Source: SAR202 cluster bacterium AD-804-J14_MRT_500m (GTDB lineage Bacteria; Chloroflexota; Dehalococcoidia; UBA3495; GCA-2712585). From it: 9,799 nucleotides of DNA. Below are positions 5,818 to 9,799 of the stretch, piece by piece. Numbering within the stretch: the first letter of the stretch is position 1; the number at the start of each line of letters is the position of its first letter. The translations under genes were made by a program, and so were the position numbers. The stretch is taken from the NCBI GenBank assembly GCA_009391275.1, contig VEXF01000047.1, positions 1 through 9,799 on the forward strand, written 5' to 3'. The notes under the pieces are model-generated. The model searched no databases. It had not been told where the DNA came from and saw only the letters and a program-made list of their open reading frames with translations.

Positions 5818-7368
5818 ATGAAGTATGACTACATTGTTTTAGGCGCAGGCTCAGCCGGCTCCATAGTAGCATCCAGATTAAGTGAAAACTCAGACATATC
5901 AGTTCTCCTCATCGAGTCTGGTCAGGACTATCCTGACTTCGAGCAACTGCCAGACGAAGTGAAATTCGGATTTGCCACAGGAACAGACATAATGACCAGC
6001 GACCATAACTGGCAATTCACTGGCAAAGCCACTGACTCCGCACCACCGATGCTAGTTCCCAGAGGGAAAGTTACAGGAGGATCTAGTGCCATAAATGGTC
6101 AGATTTTTCTAAGAGGCGTACCGGAGGATTACGATTCATGGGCTGCCAAAGGTAATTCTGAATGGGGCTTTCAGGACTGTCTGCAATACCTTCGTATGAT
6201 AGAGAACGATCAGGAGTACGGTAGTGGTGACTTCCATAACTCGGAAGGTTCGATCATAGTACGTAGATACAAGCCTAGTGAATTGTTGTTAGAACAATCA
6301 GCATTCTTTGCGGCCTGCCAATCCGAAGGCTTCTCAGCTAGCCCGGATCACAACGCGCCAGACGCTTCAGGAGTTGGTCCGTGTCCAGTAAACAACCCAA
6401 ACGGAATCAGATGGAGCACAGCATTAGGATATCTTAACCCAGCACGTCACCGTCTAAATCTAACAATCAGAGCCAACTGTACAGTTCAACGCTTGATTAT
6501 CGAAGACAACAAAGTCGTCGGAGTGGAAGTTGAAAGCGGTGGCGAACAATTTACCGCGGAAGCACACGAATTCATTCTAAGTTCTGGGGCTATAGGGTCT
6601 CCCCAGATACTCATGCTATCAGGAGTGGGGCCAGCGGAACATCTCACCAGCCTAGGAATCTCGGTGGTTGTAGATCTACCAGGGGTGGGGCAGAATCTTC
6701 GCGACCACCCCATGGCATACACTACATATCGCACTAAACCTGACCACCCGGTGGACGGCTTAGCTCCAAGGATGCAGATGGCGTTACGTTACACTGCTGA
6801 GGGCTCAAACTTCAGAAACGACATGCAACTCTTGATGCAATCTTTCGCTACAGAACGGGTCGACCGAGGTGGAGAACGCATGCTACCGTTAGGCGTACGT
6901 ATTTTAGCGATTTTAAATCTGGCCGAGAGCTCTGGAGAATTAAAACTGAGTTCATCCAATCCAGGCGACCCACCCATTCTCGACTACGGGTACTTGAAAA
7001 CCGAGTTTGATCGCAAGCGCATGCGGGACGCGGTCAGACTATCATGTCGAATATTTGAGCACGATGAATTCAACGATATCGTAGATGAACGAATAGAACC
7101 CACGGAGGAAGAGTTAACCTCTGACGCTGCCTTAGATGAATATATAGCTAGAGATGTAACTACCGGACACCATATTTCTGGCACTTGCAAGATGGGACCG
7201 GATTCGGATCCCAACGCAGTAGTAGATCAATACGGCAAAGTTCATGGACTCGCCCGGATTCGCATAGCAGACGCTTCTATCATGCCTGATGTTATACGAG
7301 CAAATACCAATGTCACAACAATGATGATAGGTGAACGAATAGCAAACTTTATACTCAACGGTAAATGA
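5818..7368 (+). CDS. GMC-family FAD-dependent oxidoreductase (choline/alcohol dehydrogenase-like)
   Basis: A full-length 516-residue glucose-methanol-choline oxidoreductase that would oxidise an alcohol group using bound FAD. In order: the dinucleotide-binding GAGSAG (9-14) with the ribose-binding Glu33 in LLIESG; the first GMC signature PRGKVTGGSSAING (81-94) followed by IFLRG; the second GMC signature GAIGSPQILMLSGVGP (257-272); GVGQNLRDHP (289-298); the catalytic His452 in HHISGTCKMG; and the second active-site position in RANTNVTTMMIGERIAN, where Asn496 or Asn498 fits choline-type members. No signal peptide, so cytosolic. AAGGAGAA at 5803-5810 supports the ATG. It is closest in layout to BetA-type dehydrogenases, but no betaine-aldehyde dehydrogenase or choline transporter is nearby, so the substrate is open; calling it betA would go too far. 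Confidence 0.95.
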   Translation: MKYDYIVLGAGSAGSIVASRLSENSDISVLLIESGQDYPDFEQLPDEVKFGFATGTDIMTSDHNWQFTGKATDSAPPMLVPRGKVTGGSSAINGQIFLRGVPEDYDSWAAKGNSEWGFQDCLQYLRMIENDQEYGSGDFHNSEGSIIVRRYKPSELLLEQSAFFAACQSEGFSASPDHNAPDASGVGPCPVNNPNGIRWSTALGYLNPARHRLNLTIRANCTVQRLIIEDNKVVGVEVESGGEQFTAEAHEFILSSGAIGSPQILMLSGVGPAEHLTSLGISVVVDLPGVGQNLRDHPMAYTTYRTKPDHPVDGLAPRMQMALRYTAEGSNFRNDMQLLMQSFATERVDRGGERMLPLGVRILAILNLAESSGELKLSSSNPGDPPILDYGYLKTEFDRKRMRDAVRLSCRIFEHDEFNDIVDERIEPTEEELTSDAALDEYIARDVTTGHHISGTCKMGPDSDPNAVVDQYGKVHGLARIRIADASIMPDVIRANTNVTTMMIGERIANFILNGK

Positions 7369-7458
7369 CCTCTGGAGACGAGTAGGATATGTCAAAAATC
7401 CAGTATTATAATCAGGAGAATCATACTCACGTCAGGTTGCATTGACAGATCCAATAAA

Positions 7459-7476
7459 CCCTTGAGAAACTCAGGG
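7459..7476 (+). repeat. Small hairpin between the GMC and NHL genes
   Basis: CCCTTGAG, a three-base AAA loop, then CTCAGGG form a seven-pair stem with one bulged T, extendable by an outer A-T pair (7458/7477). The sequence after it (TACCTTCTTATAAA) is only modestly T-rich, so as a terminator for the GMC gene it would be weak. It overlaps the -35 box of the NHL promoter and could instead be an operator. Confidence 0.35.
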
Positions 7477-7490
7477 TACCTTCTTATAAA
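7462..7490 (+). promoter_or_regulatory. Candidate sigma70 promoter for the NHL gene
   Basis: TTGAGA (7462-7467), a 17-base spacer, then TATAAA (7485-7490); each box matches consensus at five of six positions. Transcription would start near 7497, leaving a leader of only about 18 bases that still contains the ribosome site at 7501-7508. The NHL gene can thus be expressed apart from the GMC gene. Confidence 0.55.
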
Positions 7491-7500
7491 TGTCCGATAC

Positions 7501-7508
7501 GAGAGGAG
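7501..7508 (+). promoter_or_regulatory. Shine-Dalgarno fixing a TTG start for the NHL gene
   Basis: GAGAGGAG lies six bases before TTG at 7515-7517. No in-frame ATG or GTG close by has a comparable site, so the TTG is the best start. Confidence 0.65.
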
Positions 7509-7514
7509 CCAGAA

Positions 7515-8543
7515 TTGACTAATAAAGAACAAGATTGGGAATTCGGCGTTCGGACCGAAGGTCACCTTGCAGACCCAAAATCCGGCGGTCCCGTAATACT
7601 TGGAGAGAATGATTTTAAATACAAGCTGTCCGGACAAGACTGGGGGATCCTACCCGACAACTGGACTTATAAGGAAGCCACGGCTGTAGACGTCGATTCA
7701 GAAGACCAGGTCTATGTATTTAACAGGGGAACTTGTCCAATGATAGTGTTCAATTCAGAAGGGCAGGTTATTCGAACATGGGGACAAGATGTATTCAAGA
7801 ACCCACATGGAGTGACCATTGCTCCAGATGGAACGGTTTATTGTGTCGATAATGGGGATAGCACTATCCGTCAATTCACACCAGAAGGAAAGCTTCTAAA
7901 AACTCTAGGAACACCAAATAAGCCTAGCCCTAAAATGAGCGGTGAACCTTTCTCGCTACCTGCACATGTTGCTTTCGATCGTAGGACCGGAGAATTTTAC
8001 GTAGCGGACGGGTATTCAAATGCGCGAGTACACAAATATTCCCCAGATGGAAAGCTTCTTTTTTCCTGGGGTGAGTCGGGGACCGGGGATGGTCAACTTA
8101 ATATTGTCCACTATCTGGCCGTAGATAATAATGGTTGGGTGTATGTAGCAGATCGAGAGAACCATCGGATCCAAATATTCAGTCGCGACGGAAAATATGA
8201 AGCCCAGTGGGGCAACTTGTCCAGAGCAGCTGCGATTTGCATTGATGACCGTAGCGGCACAGAACTTGTATACATAGGTGAATATTTCTGTGGGATCGCT
8301 ACAAATGACATAGGTACTGATCTAGGCCCACGTGTCACCGTGATGAATACTAGTGGCACAGTACTGGCTAGAGTTGGCAGAGACAGTTACGGTGCTCAAC
8401 CTGGGCGATTCTATTCCCCACACGGCATCGCGGTCGACTCAAAAGGAGACATATACGTAGCTGAAGTATCTTGGAGCGATTACGGAAGTCATATGAACCC
8501 ACAACAGGAATTGCGCTCAATGCAAAAATTAGTCAAGCAATAA
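7515..8543 (+). CDS. NHL-repeat beta-propeller, peptidyl-alpha-hydroxyglycine lyase (PAL)-like
   Basis: A 342-residue protein made of NHL repeats forming a probable six-bladed propeller, with no signal peptide. Blade motifs recur, for example NPHGVTIAPDGTVYCVD (96-112), LPAHVAFDRRTGEFYVADGY (148-167), VHYLAVDNNGWVYVADRENHRI (198-219) and SPHGIAVDSKGDIYVAEVS (301-319). These match, by recalled alignment, the amidating lyase half of peptidylglycine alpha-amidating monooxygenase: His98, His199 and His303 at the zinc-ligand positions, Tyr167 and Arg171 in the DGYxNxR motif, and Arg214 in DREN. PAL splits C-terminal hydroxyglycine to an amide and glyoxylate. No monooxygenase (PHM) partner is present, so the true substrate may be another carbinolamine or hydroxyacyl compound, or the propeller may be a binding protein. 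It lies 146 bases after the GMC gene with its own promoter and converges on the PLP enzyme. Confidence 0.87.
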   Translation: MTNKEQDWEFGVRTEGHLADPKSGGPVILGENDFKYKLSGQDWGILPDNWTYKEATAVDVDSEDQVYVFNRGTCPMIVFNSEGQVIRTWGQDVFKNPHGVTIAPDGTVYCVDNGDSTIRQFTPEGKLLKTLGTPNKPSPKMSGEPFSLPAHVAFDRRTGEFYVADGYSNARVHKYSPDGKLLFSWGESGTGDGQLNIVHYLAVDNNGWVYVADRENHRIQIFSRDGKYEAQWGNLSRAAAICIDDRSGTELVYIGEYFCGIATNDIGTDLGPRVTVMNTSGTVLARVGRDSYGAQPGRFYSPHGIAVDSKGDIYVAEVSWSDYGSHMNPQQELRSMQKLVKQ

Positions 8544-8561
8544 TATGGAATCTAATACTAT

Positions 8562-9704
8562 CTAGAAACCTGGTATGGCTTCCTTTAGCCCGAATCCAGT
8601 TAAAGGCACCAATACTCGATCGTCGGACTTGATAAGTCCATCTGACACAAGCTGCTCGGTAGCGGCAAGAACAACGGCTGACGTAGGCTCTACTATAATC
8701 CCTTCCATTGCTGCAAGGTCTCGTTGCCAACTTAATATTTTGTCTTCCGTTACGGCCACCGCACTTCCAAAACTTTTTCTAGCGGCATCAACCAACGTAT
8801 CGAGCCTAGGCGGATCGGGAACACTAACTCCTCCAGCTAAGCTTTTTGGCGCCATTAAGCTATCTGTCCAATTTTTACCTTGAAAAGCTGCAACAAAAGG
8901 TTGAGTCTCATCGGTTTGGGTTCCGTGGAGTCGCGGTATCCTCTCAATACGCCCGCTAGCGAGCATCTCAACAAATCCCTTATATAGACCATGGTATATG
9001 GACCCATTCCCTATAGGAACTATGATGTGATCTGGCAACGGGTCCATCTGCTCGACTATTTCGTAAGCCATGGTCTTTAGACCTTCAATGAAATAGATGT
9101 TTTTACCATAATCCATTAGCATGACACCCGTATCTTCTGATAAACGCCTTGCCCCTTCCACTCGACCTCGTGTACCGGAGTTTGTCCAAATCATCTCTAC
9201 TCCGTGCATTTCAATAGCATGAAGTTTACGATTCCCACGTTTGGCTTCGTCGGCCACACCGAGAACTTTGATACCCGCGCGGGCGCAATAAGCCGCGAAA
9301 GAGTGGCCAGCATTCCCGCCAATAGGATCTACAATTTCTGTCACACCTGTATCTTTTAATACCGAAACCTGTACAACATTACCCCGATCTTTAAATGATC
9401 CTGTTGGACACAGATACTCAAGCTTACCTTGTAGGGTTCTTATCCCTAATTTCTTTCCGACAGCATCAAGAGGGATCAGAGGGGTATTACCCTCGCCCAT
9501 CGTAACCAAATTACTTGCGGTTCGTATAGGAAGAGCGGACAAATATCGTGCCGTACCAACCTTGTTGTGATTGGTCATATTTTTAATATCAAATGCCTCA
9601 GAATACTGAACGTCCAACAACCCGTTGCAGACCTCACAATGGATTCGGTATCGGGAGTTGTCGTGTTTATGGCCGCAGTCGACACAATACAAATGGAATT
9701 CCAT
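8562..9704 (-). CDS. Threonine synthase-like PLP-dependent enzyme with N-terminal zinc ribbon
   Basis: A 380-residue fold-type II PLP enzyme. The N-terminus (MEFHLYCVDCG) carries Cys7, Cys10, Cys23 and Cys26 in a CxxC...CxxC zinc-ribbon-like arrangement. The PLP lysine is Lys105 in CPTGSFKDRG, the cofactor-stacking loop is GGNAGHS (129-135, usually SSGNA), the phosphate loop is PIGNGSIYHG, and the C-terminal TGFGLKE (369-375) matches the TGxGLK of threonine synthases. Threonine synthase converts O-phosphohomoserine to threonine; paralogues include cysteate synthase and unassigned beta-replacement or deaminase enzymes. No homoserine dehydrogenase or kinase is nearby, so I do not assign thrC. 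An upstream in-frame ATG at 9740 would add 12 residues, but AAAGGAG at 9716-9710 points to the ATG at 9704. Its 3' end is 18 bases from that of the NHL gene. Confidence 0.88.
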   Translation of the reverse strand: MEFHLYCVDCGHKHDNSRYRIHCEVCNGLLDVQYSEAFDIKNMTNHNKVGTARYLSALPIRTASNLVTMGEGNTPLIPLDAVGKKLGIRTLQGKLEYLCPTGSFKDRGNVVQVSVLKDTGVTEIVDPIGGNAGHSFAAYCARAGIKVLGVADEAKRGNRKLHAIEMHGVEMIWTNSGTRGRVEGARRLSEDTGVMLMDYGKNIYFIEGLKTMAYEIVEQMDPLPDHIIVPIGNGSIYHGLYKGFVEMLASGRIERIPRLHGTQTDETQPFVAAFQGKNWTDSLMAPKSLAGGVSVPDPPRLDTLVDAARKSFGSAVAVTEDKILSWQRDLAAMEGIIVEPTSAVVLAATEQLVSDGLIKSDDRVLVPLTGFGLKEAIPGF

Positions 9705-9709
9705 ACCTT

Positions 9710-9716
9710 CTCCTTT
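9710..9716 (-). promoter_or_regulatory. Shine-Dalgarno deciding the start of the PLP enzyme
   Basis: AAAGGAG on the minus strand, five bases before the ATG at 9704-9702. The alternative ATG at 9740-9738 has no purine-rich site in front of it and would place the ribosome site inside the coding region. Confidence 0.8.
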
Positions 9717-9754
9717 GCAGCGCATTAAATTCTGCCGCATCCAAGTTCTCGGCT

Positions 9755-9784
9755 ATTACAAATTCCCCGAGATGCTTTTGTCAA
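9755..9784 (-). promoter_or_regulatory. Strong candidate sigma70 promoter for the PLP enzyme
   Basis: On the minus strand a perfect TTGACA (9784-9779) is followed after 18 bases by TGTAAT (9760-9755), which matches the -10 consensus at five of six positions. Transcription would begin near 9747, giving a leader of about 43 bases to the start at 9704. The other candidate start at 9740 would lie only about seven bases into this transcript, which also speaks against it. Confidence 0.6.
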
Positions 9785-9799
9785 CATTTACGATATAAT

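Noticed and set aside
5654..5872. A 72-codon minus-strand frame across the divergent intergenic region
   Set aside because: It runs into the start of the GMC gene, has no recognisable sequence and no ribosome site that I could see, and overlaps the GMC promoter.
7389..7445. An 18-codon frame (MSKIQYYNQENHTHVRLH) between the GMC gene and the hairpin, a possible leader peptide
   Set aside because: No well-placed ribosome site, length expected by chance, and the following hairpin is not a convincing attenuator.
1..9799. Search for CRISPR arrays, insertion sequences, integrase or attachment sites, and phage or defence genes
   Set aside because: No repeated spacer-repeat units, terminal inverted repeats with a transposase frame, or recognisable mobile or defence proteins were seen.

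Overview
The window looks like a piece of a bacterial chromosome. Genes are tightly packed, Shine-Dalgarno sequences match AAGGAGG closely, sigma70-type promoters are visible, and base composition is intermediate (by eye, GC in the mid-40s percent). There are no introns, tRNA or rRNA genes, transposases, phage genes or CRISPR arrays. The gene mix is one I associate with free-living, uncultured, organic-matter-degrading bacteria such as the marine SAR202 group of Chloroflexota: unusual alpha/beta hydrolases, a GMC oxidoreductase, an NHL propeller, a degenerate M19 'dipeptidase' and a divergent YchF. That placement is inference from gene content only.

Layout, left to right. The first 137 bases are the 3' end of an amidohydrolase. 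A single-domain FKBP peptidyl-prolyl isomerase follows (244-582). Next comes a same-strand trio: a Cys-nucleophile alpha/beta hydrolase (836-1585), an HSL/acetyl-esterase-type alpha/beta hydrolase (1703-2572) and a small ABM-fold monooxygenase-like protein (2642-2962). Converging on these from the minus strand is a two-gene unit, an M19 peptidase-like protein (4164-5375, TTG start) followed by a YchF-type ATPase (3016-4107). A 442-bp divergent intergenic region carries candidate promoters in both directions and two inverted repeats. On the plus strand come a GMC FAD-dependent oxidoreductase (5818-7368) and an NHL beta-propeller resembling peptidyl-hydroxyglycine lyase (7515-8543, TTG start, own promoter). 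Converging on these is a minus-strand threonine-synthase-like PLP enzyme (start reassigned to 9704) with a strong promoter at the right edge.

How the genes may work together. Except for the FKBP and the YchF protein, nearly every gene is a hydrolase, oxidoreductase or lyase-like enzyme, so the region reads as a catabolic or detoxification neighbourhood rather than one textbook pathway. The most notable point is that several members keep the fold but lack textbook catalytic residues. The first hydrolase has Cys for Ser and no late His. The second has Glu where the His is expected. The M19 protein lacks the HxD metal motif. The YchF protein has an altered G3 motif. The NHL protein is the opposite case: it appears to keep the set of residues used by amidating lyase. 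I see no single clearly new multi-gene system. The substrate of the cluster cannot be read from the sequence.
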